Shown piece by piece: positions 55,301-62,716 of a stretch of 64,000 nt of DNA; position 1 is the first letter of the stretch; every line of letters starts with the position of its first letter. The notes beneath the pieces are model-generated. The model was not told the DNA's origin and searched no databases. It saw nothing but the letters and a program-made list of their open reading frames with translations. The DNA comes from Hydrogenobaculum sp. 3684 (lineage in GTDB: Bacteria > Aquificota > Aquificia > Aquificales > Aquificaceae): positions 1,468,664-1,532,663 of the forward strand of contig NC_015557.1 in NCBI RefSeq assembly GCF_000213785.1, written 5' to 3'. A program made the position numbers and the translations under genes.

Positions 55301-55972
55301 TTAGAAAAGGAGGTTCTTGGGTTTTATATATCTGGGCATCCATTGGACAAATACAATTGGATTTTATCTCACAACAAAGACATAACAAATATAGAAGATA
55401 TAGATTTTGAAAATATGCCAAACCAAGCCATAGACAGCGAGGCTGGGCAAAACGCATCGGCGGAATATACGATTGCTGGTGTTATAAGCGATTTACAGAT
55501 TAAAAAAACCAAAAATGGTTCTTACATGGCTATTTTTAACCTTGTGGATAAAACGGATATTGTTGAAGTTGTGGTTTTCCCAGATAGGTATACATCTTCT
55601 GAAGGTATTATAAAAGAAGATGAAGTGGTGGTGATAAAAGGTATCTTAGACATAGATATTGAAAACGAAAACCTTAAGATAGTGGCAAACGATCTTTATT
55701 CTATAGATTCTTTGTTAAATCAATACAACACGCTAACTCTTAAGATAGATGAGGAAAAAGCAAAAAACGGCTTTTTAGAAAAGCTTAAATCTATGCTAGA
55801 CAAATATACGCCCAAGGCTAACGAAGATGTTATGAAATCTCAAAAAGTTGTATTGGAACTGGACGTTAGCTCCTATAGGGCTATAGTACAAACCTCCAAG
55901 GATGTGGTACTTTCAAAAACCCTCATAGAAGAGCTCAGTAAATATGGTATAGAATTTTCTTTGGCATCTTAA
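52367..55972 (+). CDS. dnaE: DNA polymerase III alpha subunit
   Basis: Replicative polymerase (DnaE1 type), 1201 residues. It begins MKDFVHLHLHTQYSLLDGAI, the PHP domain (about 1-280; ATNDCHYL). The polymerase core contains GPGRGSAAGSLVAFAL, PDIDVDFCMDNRD (about 418-430, catalytic aspartates), YRPGPIKSGM and SFNKSHSVAYGYISF (about 788-802). A helix-hairpin-helix (FGLGRIKGVGED) and an OB domain (YTIAGVISDLQIKK, about 1035) follow. No intein is present. An in-frame ATG at 52343 lies upstream of the -10, so ATG 52367 is preferred. Confidence 0.96.
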   Translation: MKDFVHLHLHTQYSLLDGAIKIKDLAKKAKEYGYKAVAITDHGNLFGTMSFYKEMKANGIKPIIGMEAYFTTGKRTEHKGKGSEDNITDRINHHIILLAKNDTGLKNLMKLSSIAFIEGFYYKPRIDYEVLEQHAEGLIALTACLKGVPTFYAAQGNEEMAYNWVKKFKDIFGDDLYLELQSNHIPAQETANKTLIEIAKKYNVKFAATNDCHYLLEEDLRAHNVLMAIQMKKTLQELGEDAFGHYEGMHFASYEEMVKKFEGKWSEWEKALLNTVEISEKIADSLSIFEDKSYKFPEFFKGDNINVNISSYLRNLAVEGLKSRIQKSQISKNIPEKEYWDRLNYELEVIQNMGFDSYFLIVSDFINWSKSNNIPVGPGRGSAAGSLVAFALNITDVDPLKHGLIFERFLNPERISMPDIDVDFCMDNRDKVIEYVKEKYGKDSVAQIITYNTMKAKQTLRDVARAMGMAYKDADVLAKLIPQGNVQGTWLSLEEMYITPIEELMERYGHRGDIEDNVKKFRDLAKKDPQIKELVEISIKLEGLTRHTSLHAAGIVIAPKPLIELAPLYLDKSVKDDTGNIATQYDMAHLEELGLVKMDFLGLKTLTELWKMKELVKQNKGIDIDFLSLDFNNKEIYEFLATGETIGVFQLESKGMRELIKRLKPDRFEDIVAALALYRPGPIKSGMVDKFINRKLGKEKVVYEFEELEEVLKETYGLIVYQEQIMFISNILAGFTMGEADNLRKAIGKKKADLMAKIKDDFIRRSCERGYPKDKIEKLWSEIEEFASYSFNKSHSVAYGYISFWTAYMKLYYPDEFYTVKFSTENSDKKFINLLKDAKSFGIKVLPPDVNKSDVDFKIEAPRQIRFGLGRIKGVGEDTARHIKSMQEKIGRDFLSFQDFTKNTDNRKVNKKVLEALSKAGAFDSLIEKSGYKNREDFLSRLLNSQDISSIAQRSLFGIKASKSTEQMEQSSSIDILKLEKEVLGFYISGHPLDKYNWILSHNKDITNIEDIDFENMPNQAIDSEAGQNASAEYTIAGVISDLQIKKTKNGSYMAIFNLVDKTDIVEVVVFPDRYTSSEGIIKEDEVVVIKGILDIDIENENLKIVANDLYSIDSLLNQYNTLTLKIDEEKAKNGFLEKLKSMLDKYTPKANEDVMKSQKVVLELDVSSYRAIVQTSKDVVLSKTLIEELSKYGIEFSLAS

Positions 55973-55981
55973 CGAAAAATT

Positions 55982-55991
55982 AACAATTGTT
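55982..55991. promoter_or_regulatory. Perfect 10-base palindrome upstream of pstS promoter
   Basis: AACAATTGTT lies 3 bases before the TATAAT at 55995-56000. It may be an operator or part of an activator site; no clear pair of Pho-box repeats is seen. Confidence 0.35.
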
Positions 55992-55994
55992 TCT

Positions 55995-56000
55995 TATAAT
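55995..56000 (+). promoter_or_regulatory. -10 element TATAAT for pst operon
   Basis: TATAAT lies 28 bases before ATG 56029. No -35 consensus exists at 17-base spacing, as expected for a promoter needing an activator such as PhoB. Unlike most promoters here, it leaves room for a leader with a strong AAGGAGG. Confidence 0.5.
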
Positions 56001-56028
56001 AAAAGCATCAAAACTTAAGGAGGTTTGT

Positions 56029-57045
56029 ATGAAGTTAAAACAAGTTTTAGCAGTAGCTGTTTTTGCTGGTAGCCTTCAAGGGGCTATGGCTTGGACTATC
56101 ACAGGAGCTGGTTCTACATTTATCTATCCTGCTATGCAAAGATGGACTCTTCACTTTAAGCAAGCCACTGGAAATGTTGTAAACTATCAAAGTATAGGTT
56201 CTGGCGGTGGTATACTCCAAGTAACAAAAAGGACGGTAGATTTTGGTGCATCTGACGCTCCTTTAAAACCAGCAGAGTTAAAGAAAAGGCATCTTATCCA
56301 ATGGCCAGATGCTATAGGTGGTGAAGTAATGGCTTATAACATACCAGGTGTTGGCAACTATCAACTTCACCTCACCGGTAAGCAAATATGCGATATCTAT
56401 ATGGGTAAAGTAAGATATTGGGATGACCCAGAGATAAAAGCCACAAACCCAAAATTAAATTTACCCCACATACCAATAACACCGGTTCATAGAGCCGATG
56501 GTTCTGGTACCACTTGGATATTTACAAACTATCTTACAAAAGTATGTCCAGCTTGGGCACACAAAATAGGGTTTAACACCTCTGTAGCATGGCCAGTAGG
56601 TGTAGGTGGTAAAGGTAATGAGGGTGTTACAAACTATGTAATGAGGATTAGAGGTGGTATAGGTTATATAGAATACGCTTATTACAAACAAAACCAAAAC
56701 CGCTTAAAAGCTGCAGTCTTAGAAAACAAGGCTGGTTGGTGGGTCGCTCCAACTATGCAAACTATGTTAGCTGCTGCTAAACAAGCAAATTGGAAAGAAG
56801 CTATGAAACATGACTTTTATATGGAGCTTGCAAACCCTCCAGGTAAATATTCTTATCCTATAGAAGGTCCAACGTATGCATTGCTTCCATTGGGTAAATC
56901 CACCAACTCTTATGTGCTACAGTTCTATACATGGGTGTTTAACCACGGTGATGCTGACTTAAGAGCTCTTGATTACATTACCCTTCCAGATTTTCTCAAA
57001 AAGGATATAATGGCCTCTTGGAAAAAGCATGGCTTAAGCTGGTAA
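56029..57045 (+). CDS. pstS: Phosphate ABC transporter substrate-binding protein
   Basis: Periplasmic phosphate receptor, 338 residues. The Sec signal peptide (1-21, ending AMA) is followed by WTITGAGSTFIYPAMQRW, the conserved PstS start with phosphate-binding TGAGSTF. Further ligand segments are YQSIGSGGG, FGASDAPLK and HRADGSGTTWIFTNYL (about 155-170). AAGGAGG lies 5 bases before ATG 56029; the in-frame extension to 55987 overlaps the promoter and is rejected. First gene of pstS-C-A-B. Confidence 0.96.
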   Translation: MKLKQVLAVAVFAGSLQGAMAWTITGAGSTFIYPAMQRWTLHFKQATGNVVNYQSIGSGGGILQVTKRTVDFGASDAPLKPAELKKRHLIQWPDAIGGEVMAYNIPGVGNYQLHLTGKQICDIYMGKVRYWDDPEIKATNPKLNLPHIPITPVHRADGSGTTWIFTNYLTKVCPAWAHKIGFNTSVAWPVGVGGKGNEGVTNYVMRIRGGIGYIEYAYYKQNQNRLKAAVLENKAGWWVAPTMQTMLAAAKQANWKEAMKHDFYMELANPPGKYSYPIEGPTYALLPLGKSTNSYVLQFYTWVFNHGDADLRALDYITLPDFLKKDIMASWKKHGLSW

Positions 57046-57076
57046 GTGAATTTGGCAATAACTAAGGGTTTATGTT

Positions 57077-58072
57077 ATGATAGAATTAAAAGATAGCGGG
57101 GCTTATGGCCCCGCTGCTTCTATGAAAAGAAACGGCAAATTAGGTAATACCTTATTTAAAATTGCGGCTTTTACAGCAGCGGCTTTGATTCCGTTTGTGG
57201 TGATAACTATATTTGTTATTCTTTTCATAGAGGCATACCCCGCTATAAAAGCTTTTGGAGTTTGGCATTTTATTACCAGTAAAAGCTGGGATGCTGTTAA
57301 TAATCATTTTGGTGCTTTTACACCGCTTTTTGGTTCTATATACGTTACCATATGGGCTTTTATATTTGCCGCTCCTATAAGTATAGGGGTTGCTATATAT
57401 ATAACAGAGCTTGCTCCTAATTGGTTAAAGCCCATAGTTACCACTGCCATTGAGCTTTTAGCAGCCATCCCAACTGTTATATACGGTATGTGGGGTCTTT
57501 TTATATTGTCTCCTGTTATGCAAAATCATATAGAGCCTTGGATACTGGATCATCTTGCTACGTTACCAGTGATTGGATTTCTTTTTAACGGTCCTGGCAT
57601 AGGAATAGATACACTTACAACAGCTGTTATACTTTCTATCATGATAACACCTTTTATGTCCTCACTTATTAAAGATGCTTTTGGTTTGGTACCAGAGGTA
57701 ATAAAAGAATCTGCCTATGGGCTTGGAGCTACGAGGTGGGAAGTCATAAGAAAAGTGGTTATGCCATATGTATCTTCTGGTATTTTTGGATCTGGGATAT
57801 TTGCCATAGGTAGGGCTTTAGGTGAAACGATGGCGGTGTCTTTTGTAAACGGTAACAATCACAACCCTGGTAGTTTCTTGGATATGTTATCTTTGCTTAA
57901 TTCTGTAACCACTATAACAGTTACGTTGGCGGATGAGTTTACTGAAGCTATGACGCATCTTTATTTGTCAGCTTTGTTTTATCTAGCTTTGATACTTCTT
58001 ACTATATCCTTTAGTACACTTGCTATAGCAAAAATTATAGTATGGAGATTGGAAAGAAGATGGAGAACGTAA
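57077..58072 (+). CDS. pstC: Phosphate ABC transporter permease PstC
   Basis: Inner-membrane permease of 331 residues with six helices. The EAA-like ATPase-contact loop is KESAYGLGATRWEVIRKVVMP (about 211-231). The N-terminal cytoplasmic segment GAYGPAASMKRNG precedes the first helix, and VYITELAP and PTVIYGMWG are typical of PstC. It follows pstS by 31 bases and overlaps pstA. Confidence 0.95.
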   Translation: MIELKDSGAYGPAASMKRNGKLGNTLFKIAAFTAAALIPFVVITIFVILFIEAYPAIKAFGVWHFITSKSWDAVNNHFGAFTPLFGSIYVTIWAFIFAAPISIGVAIYITELAPNWLKPIVTTAIELLAAIPTVIYGMWGLFILSPVMQNHIEPWILDHLATLPVIGFLFNGPGIGIDTLTTAVILSIMITPFMSSLIKDAFGLVPEVIKESAYGLGATRWEVIRKVVMPYVSSGIFGSGIFAIGRALGETMAVSFVNGNNHNPGSFLDMLSLLNSVTTITVTLADEFTEAMTHLYLSALFYLALILLTISFSTLAIAKIIVWRLERRWRT

Positions 58073-58956
58073 GGATAAAAGCAAGGGTTGTAAAGAGCAA
58101 CGTTATGATGATTTTGTCTACATTGGCAGCTTTATATGGTATAGTATTTTTAGGATGGATACTTGTATCTGTTCTTTATCATGGATATGAATATCTAAAC
58201 CTTGATTTCTTTATTAAAGACCCAGTTCCTCCCGGTATGCCAGGTGGTGGGCTTAAAATGGCTTTCATAGGTCAATTTCTAATCACTACTATAGCTGCTT
58301 TTATAGGTACGCCGATAGGCATAATGGCTGGTATCTTCTTGGCAGAATACGGTAGAGGTACTTGGTGGGCTATGTTTGTAAGAAATTTGGCAGATATTGT
58401 AATCTCTATGCCAGCCATAGTTATTGGTGCTGCTGTTTATGTAATACTTGTGGCACCTCTTCACAGTTTTAACGGTTTGTCTGGTTCTGTGGCTCTTTCA
58501 ATTTTGTCCCTTCCTTACATTACGATAGCTACAGATGAGATGTTAAAGCTTGTGCCGAAGGAGATGAGGGAGGCTGCCTACGCTTTAGGAGCTTACAAAC
58601 ACTATGTGATAAAAAAAGTTACCATGAGAGCTGCTAAAACTGGTATACTGACTGGTGTTATACTAGGTCTTGCTAGAATGGCTGGCGAAGCGGCACCTTT
58701 GTTGTTTACATCTTTTAACAACGACCATACTACCTTCAATCTTTTAAAACCTATGGCCACTCTTACTATAACTATATTTGTATACGCTACTGGTCCGTAC
58801 CACGTGTGGCATGAGCAAGCCTGGGCAGCAGGATTTGTGCTTACATTTGGTGTGCTTATAGCGGTTATAATAGCTAAGTTTTTGGTGCATGGAGGGTCTT
58901 TTACAGCACCTTTTATGTATGTGGCAAGGCGTATTGCCAAAATAAACAAAGGATGA
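58060..58956 (+). CDS. pstA: Phosphate ABC transporter permease PstA
   Basis: Second permease subunit, 298 residues and six helices. PPGMPGGGLKMAFIGQ in the first periplasmic loop and the coupling loop MREAAYALGAYKHYVIKKV match PstA; the GEAAPLLFTSF segment is also conserved. I chose ATG 58060 (GGAAAG just upstream, 13-base overlap with pstC); ATG 58042 would add six residues and a 31-base overlap. It pairs with PstC to form the channel. Confidence 0.93.
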   Translation: MENVRIKARVVKSNVMMILSTLAALYGIVFLGWILVSVLYHGYEYLNLDFFIKDPVPPGMPGGGLKMAFIGQFLITTIAAFIGTPIGIMAGIFLAEYGRGTWWAMFVRNLADIVISMPAIVIGAAVYVILVAPLHSFNGLSGSVALSILSLPYITIATDEMLKLVPKEMREAAYALGAYKHYVIKKVTMRAAKTGILTGVILGLARMAGEAAPLLFTSFNNDHTTFNLLKPMATLTITIFVYATGPYHVWHEQAWAAGFVLTFGVLIAVIIAKFLVHGGSFTAPFMYVARRIAKINKG

Positions 58957-58965
58957 GGAGAGCGT

Positions 58966-59748
58966 ATGAGTAGTGTAATAGCCATTGAGAGTCCAAAGAT
59001 TGAGATAAAAAACCTAAACTTTTACTATAAGAAAAGCTTAAAACCAGCTTTAGAGAATATAAACATGCCAATACCTGATAAAAGAGTGACCGCTCTTATA
59101 GGTCCTAGTGGGTGCGGTAAAACTACGCTTTTAAGATGCTTAAACCGTATGCACGATCTTTACCCAGGTATAAAATACGAAGGGGAAATAATCTTTGACA
59201 ATACCAACATACTATCAAAGTCTACGGATTTGATAGTCTTAAGAAGTAGAATAGGTATGGTCTTTCAAAAGCCTACTCCATTTCCAATGTCCATATTTGA
59301 AAATGTAGCTTTTGGTCTTAGACTGATGGGAATTAACAACAAAACTGAGTTAAAAGATAGGGTTGAAGCGGCTATAAAAATGGCTGCTCTTTGGGATGAG
59401 GTGGGCAATAGACTCCATGAAAACGCTTTTTCCTTGTCTGGCGGTCAACAACAGCGTCTTGTTATAGCAAGGGCTATAGCGGTAAATCCAGAGGTGCTTT
59501 TGTTTGATGAGCCTACATCAGCCCTTGATCCTATATCTACGGCAAAAATAGAAGAACTTATCATAGAGCTTAAGAAGAAGATGGCTATCGTTATAGTAAC
59601 TCACAACATGCAACAAGCTGCTCGTATAGGCGATTATACGGCTTTTATGTATCTTGGCAAGCTTATAGAGTTTGATAAAACAGAAAACATCTTTACAAAT
59701 CCAAAAGAAAAGCTTACAGAAGACTATATAACTGGTAGATTTGGATAA
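58966..59748 (+). CDS. pstB: Phosphate ABC transporter ATP-binding protein
   Basis: ATPase of the Pst transporter, 260 residues. Walker [21 protein letters not shown] (about 44-63), Q-loop [10 protein letters not shown], signature [10 protein letters not shown] (about 154-163), Walker [14 protein letters not shown] and the switch His in [13 protein letters not shown]. The LNRMHDL segment after Walker A is specific to PstB. GAGGAG precedes the ATG. No phoU follows, which is unusual for a pst operon. Confidence 0.96.
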   Translation: MSSVIAIESPKIEIKNLNFYYKKSLKPALENINMPIPDKRVTALIGPSGCGKTTLLRCLNRMHDLYPGIKYEGEIIFDNTNILSKSTDLIVLRSRIGMVFQKPTPFPMSIFENVAFGLRLMGINNKTELKDRVEAAIKMAALWDEVGNRLHENAFSLSGGQQQRLVIARAIAVNPEVLLFDEPTSALDPISTAKIEELIIELKKKMAIVIVTHNMQQAARIGDYTAFMYLGKLIEFDKTENIFTNPKEKLTEDYITGRFG

Positions 59749-59753
59749 GGTTA

Positions 59754-59762
59754 TGCTAAAAT
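59754..59762 (+). promoter_or_regulatory. Extended -10 promoter for histidine phosphatase gene
   Basis: TGCTAAAAT ends 9 bases before ATG 59772, so the three downstream genes may be transcribed separately from pst with a leader of 2-3 bases. Confidence 0.4.
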
Positions 59763-59771
59763 ATATCAAAG

Positions 59772-60371
59772 ATGAAACATATATATCTTATAAGACATGC
59801 TCAGAGTGAATACAACGAAAAAGGTATATTTCAAGGAAGCTTAGATAGTGAGCTAACCCCTCTTGGATATATACAAGCAAAACTTTTGTCTTTGGCTTTT
59901 AAAAATAAGAAAATAGATGTTATCTACTCATCTTTTCAAAAAAGAGCTTTAAAAACCGCTATTTTTTTATCAAAAGCCCTAAACAAAGAAATAATCATAG
60001 AACCTCGTATAAGGGAGATATCTTTTGGAGAGTTGGAGGGTAAAAACTTTATACAGATGTTTGTAGAGTATAGAGATATGATGATATCTTGGTCTAAAGA
60101 CCCTTTGGAAAATCCTCTTCCTACCCAAGAGTCCAAAGAATCTTTTTTAAAAAGGGTAAGAGAGTTTATAGATATCGTGAAATCTCAAAAACATGAGCAT
60201 ATAGTTGTTGTTTCTCACGGTGGATTTATACACGGATTTATAATGGAAACCACAGGTTTTAGAGCACCCCTTTGGAACATACATACGGATAATACAGGTA
60301 TTTCTAAATTGAGACTTGTGGAGGATAGGTTTTACATAGAATATCTCAACAACACTTGTCATCTTTTATGA
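59772..60371 (+). CDS. Histidine phosphatase family protein, PspA-like
   Basis: Cofactor-independent branch-1 histidine phosphatase of 199 residues. The catalytic LIRHAQSEYNEKGIFQGSLD (about 5-24) holds the phospho-accepting His, E..FGELEGK (about 83-90) supplies the acid, and VVVSHGGFIHGF (about 151-162) the second His. Hydrogenobacter thermophilus has a metal-independent phosphoserine phosphatase (PspA/PspB) of this family, so serine synthesis is a reasonable guess; cobalamin phosphatase or mutase activity remains possible. It overlaps the next gene by ATGA. Confidence 0.85.
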   Translation: MKHIYLIRHAQSEYNEKGIFQGSLDSELTPLGYIQAKLLSLAFKNKKIDVIYSSFQKRALKTAIFLSKALNKEIIIEPRIREISFGELEGKNFIQMFVEYRDMMISWSKDPLENPLPTQESKESFLKRVREFIDIVKSQKHEHIVVVSHGGFIHGFIMETTGFRAPLWNIHTDNTGISKLRLVEDRFYIEYLNNTCHLL

Positions 60372-60655
60372 GTAAATATAGAAAAGGTAAACTAAAACTT
60401 GAGCATCACACGTTAGAGGGTTTTGATAAGTATATAAAACCGGTGTTGGAGATTGAGATAGTAGAAGCTGTAATACCTGGAAGGATCTTTAGAAACAACA
60501 AAGGACGAGGTTCTAAAGGTCTTTTTTTACAATATGAGACCTCTTCTGGTTTTAAGCTTTTATACAAAAACGGTACATCTGTGCAAGAGGTATTTGTGGT
60601 TTGTAGCGATAAAGAAACGTTTAAATCTATCTTTGAAAATCTATACAAGGAGTAA
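60368..60655 (+). CDS. DUF2103-like small protein
   Basis: Protein of 95 residues. The pattern of an early HHTLEGFDKYIKPVL, then EIVEAVIPGRIFRNNKGRG and the end GFKLLYKNGTSVQEVFVVC resembles the DUF2103 family (predicted metal-binding, mostly archaeal). Start ATG 60368 overlaps the phosphatase stop as ATGA; an earlier TTG at 60356 is less likely. No function is established for the family. Confidence 0.7.
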   Translation: MSKYRKGKLKLEHHTLEGFDKYIKPVLEIEIVEAVIPGRIFRNNKGRGSKGLFLQYETSSGFKLLYKNGTSVQEVFVVCSDKETFKSIFENLYKE

Positions 60656-60658
60656 TTT

Positions 60659-61090
60659 ATGAATCTTTTAAAATGGGGTTATATGGGTATTTTTTTAGTA
60701 GGTCTTATAGAGTCTAGCGTGTTTCCTCTTTCTACGCTACCTCTTATGACCGCTGGCACAATTTACAAGCTAAACGTTTATTTTGTAGCATTTTGTGCGC
60801 TGTTGGGAGATTTTATAGGAGCTTCTATAGTATATTATATAGGTTACAACTACGGCTATAAGGCTGTATCTAGGTTTATTTCTGAAAAAAAATTTAGAAA
60901 GACCGAAGCTCTTTTTCATAGGTATGGTGCTTTTGCAATATTGATAGGAGAGCCTTTTTACGTGATAAACTGGATAGCTGGAATATTAAGGTTTGGTTAT
61001 TATAGGTTTATAGCGATGGCTCTTTTGTCTAGAGCTTTTAAGCTTATTGTATTTGCGTTTTTTGGTAAGGCTTTGGAAAGATTTTTATAG
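60659..61090 (+). CDS. DedA/YqaA-family membrane protein
   Basis: Inner-membrane protein of 143 residues with about four hydrophobic segments. The re-entrant-loop signature is seen in GLIESSVFPLSTLPLMTAG (about 15-33) and GDFIGASIVYYIGYNYG (about 50-66), and a second amphipathic stretch GEPFYVINWIAGILRFGYYR corresponds to the second conserved loop. DedA-type proteins are linked to lipid-carrier or phospholipid recycling and proton-motive-force balance. This is a short member (YqaA-like). It overlaps the converging tyrA by 6 bases. Confidence 0.82.
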   Translation: MNLLKWGYMGIFLVGLIESSVFPLSTLPLMTAGTIYKLNVYFVAFCALLGDFIGASIVYYIGYNYGYKAVSRFISEKKFRKTEALFHRYGAFAILIGEPFYVINWIAGILRFGYYRFIAMALLSRAFKLIVFAFFGKALERFL

Positions 61091-61897
61091 ATTTTTTCTT
61101 TTTTCTGATATTTCGTCCAACATACTTTTGAGATTGTCTTTGTTTTTATCTTTTATAGCATTTTCTAATGTGTCTAATTGTTTTTTGAAAAGCTCTATAC
61201 TTTTTAATACATTTTCTTGGTTGTATAAAAAAATATCCGTCCAAAGTTCCGATTGGCTTGCACCTATTCTGGTGGTGTCTAAAAAGCCCTGTCCTACGTA
61301 GTTTTTGTACTCTTCTGGTAATGTCTTTGTAAGAGCGTAAGCTATTAGGTGTGGAAGATGCGATGTGGTTGCGAATATCTCATCGTGGGTTTTTGCATCC
61401 ATAATCTCTACTTTAGCTCCTATATGCTCCCAAAATGTTTTTACTTTTTCTATATGATCTTTTTTTGATATATCTGTAGGGCAAACTATTGTTAGTCTAT
61501 TTGAAAATAGATCTTTTGATGCATTTTCAAAACCGTTTTTATGAGAACCGGCTATTGGATGAGATCCTATATAACGTTCTTTAAAGATAGGTTTTAAAAC
61601 ACTCTCTGGATATTCTTTTACAGAAGCCACATCCGTTATAACGGCATCTTTTATATGCTCTTTTATATTTTTAGCTACACTTTCTAAAGTGGATATTGGA
61701 TTGCAAAATATTACAAAATCGTATTTTACACCCTCTTTAAACGCCCCATCTATGACGCCTTTTTCTATTGCAGTGTTTAATGTATTTTGGTCTTTGTCTA
61801 AAGCGTATATGTGTTTTGATAGTTTCTTGCTTTTAATATCAAAAGCCAAAGACCCACCTATAAGACCAAGGCCCACTATTAAGGTGTTATTAAGCAT
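61085..61897 (-). CDS. tyrA: Prephenate dehydrogenase
   Basis: NAD(P)-dependent enzyme of tyrosine synthesis, 270 residues. N-terminal Rossmann IVGLGLIGGSLAFDIK (about 7-22), substrate region GSHPIAGSHKNGFENA (about 114-129) with the catalytic His, and TTSHLPHLIAYALT (about 175-188) are all intact. There is no fused chorismate mutase or ACT domain, as in Aquifex TyrA. The start codon follows the uspA stop immediately (TAAATG), so translation is coupled. Confidence 0.93.
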   Translation of the reverse strand: MLNNTLIVGLGLIGGSLAFDIKSKKLSKHIYALDKDQNTLNTAIEKGVIDGAFKEGVKYDFVIFCNPISTLESVAKNIKEHIKDAVITDVASVKEYPESVLKPIFKERYIGSHPIAGSHKNGFENASKDLFSNRLTIVCPTDISKKDHIEKVKTFWEHIGAKVEIMDAKTHDEIFATTSHLPHLIAYALTKTLPEEYKNYVGQGFLDTTRIGASQSELWTDIFLYNQENVLKSIELFKKQLDTLENAIKDKNKDNLKSMLDEISEKRKNL

Positions 61898-62716
61898 TTA
61901 TTTTACTACCAGCATGTTTGTCTTGATGTAATGAAATACAAATGTAGTGGTGCTTCCCATGAAAAAGTGAACTAGTTTTTTCTTATGAGATCCCATTATC
62001 ACCAAATCTATTTTAAGGTTTTCTGCATTTGATACTATACCTTCTTCTGCTACGGCTTTTTCTACTATAAGCTCAAAACCGTAATCTTTTGATAGTTTTT
62101 CAAGCTTTTCTTTTTTAGAACCAAATTCATCGGCATGATATAAAAATACTTTTGCGTTGTATATGTTGTTTAAATTTTTGGTAAAATCAAGCAGCTTATC
62201 ATCTTCATCTTTTCCATCATGACAAATCATTATATTTTCTATAGGTTTATACTCATCTTTAAAAGCTACAAACACAGGACATTCTGCTCTTTTTATCACC
62301 TGCTCTGAAACAGAGCTTATATGTATACCTTTTATACTTTTGTCGTGATTAGGCTTTCCAACAAATATAATGTCTTCCAAATCACCTTGTAAAGCAATTT
62401 CTTTTGCCGGGTTTCCCCAGGTTTGAAGCGTTGAAACCTTGGCGTTTAACTTCCTTCCAAGGGCGCTAAACTCATCTAAAAGCGCTTCTGATTCTTTTTC
62501 TAAGAATTCTTTTACTTTTGCACTTATACCCTCATAGTAAGAAAAACCCAATACCCCCGCTAAATCCGCCAACAGGCTTTCTTCAGTCAACATGCTATCT
62601 AAAACGTGTATTCCTACTACAGGTATGTTTAGTTTAGAACCCAGCTCAAGGCCATAATGAGAAGCCACAAAAGATGGTTTTGAGCCGTCTAAGCCCGCTA
62701 TTACTCTTTTAAACAT
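61898..62716 (-). CDS. Tandem universal stress protein
   Basis: Protein of 272 residues made of two Usp domains. The first (about 1-145) starts [15 protein letters not shown] and contains VGKPNHDK but lacks the full ATP loop. The second (about 150-272) ends with [20 protein letters not shown], a G-x2-G-like ATP-binding loop ending in GST. Usp proteins accumulate under stress or growth arrest. It overlaps the gyrB end by 8 bases and abuts tyrA; such coupling to gyrase is probably genome compaction rather than function. Confidence 0.9.
   Translation of the reverse strand: MFKRVIAGLDGSKPSFVASHYGLELGSKLNIPVVGIHVLDSMLTEESLLADLAGVLGFSYYEGISAKVKEFLEKESEALLDEFSALGRKLNAKVSTLQTWGNPAKEIALQGDLEDIIFVGKPNHDKSIKGIHISSVSEQVIKRAECPVFVAFKDEYKPIENIMICHDGKDEDDKLLDFTKNLNNIYNAKVFLYHADEFGSKKEKLEKLSKDYGFELIVEKAVAEEGIVSNAENLKIDLVIMGSHKKKLVHFFMGSTTTFVFHYIKTNMLVVK

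Noticed and set aside
52367-55972. Intein or split in dnaE
   Set aside because: All conserved polymerase motifs are contiguous and the length (1201) is normal for DnaE without inserts.
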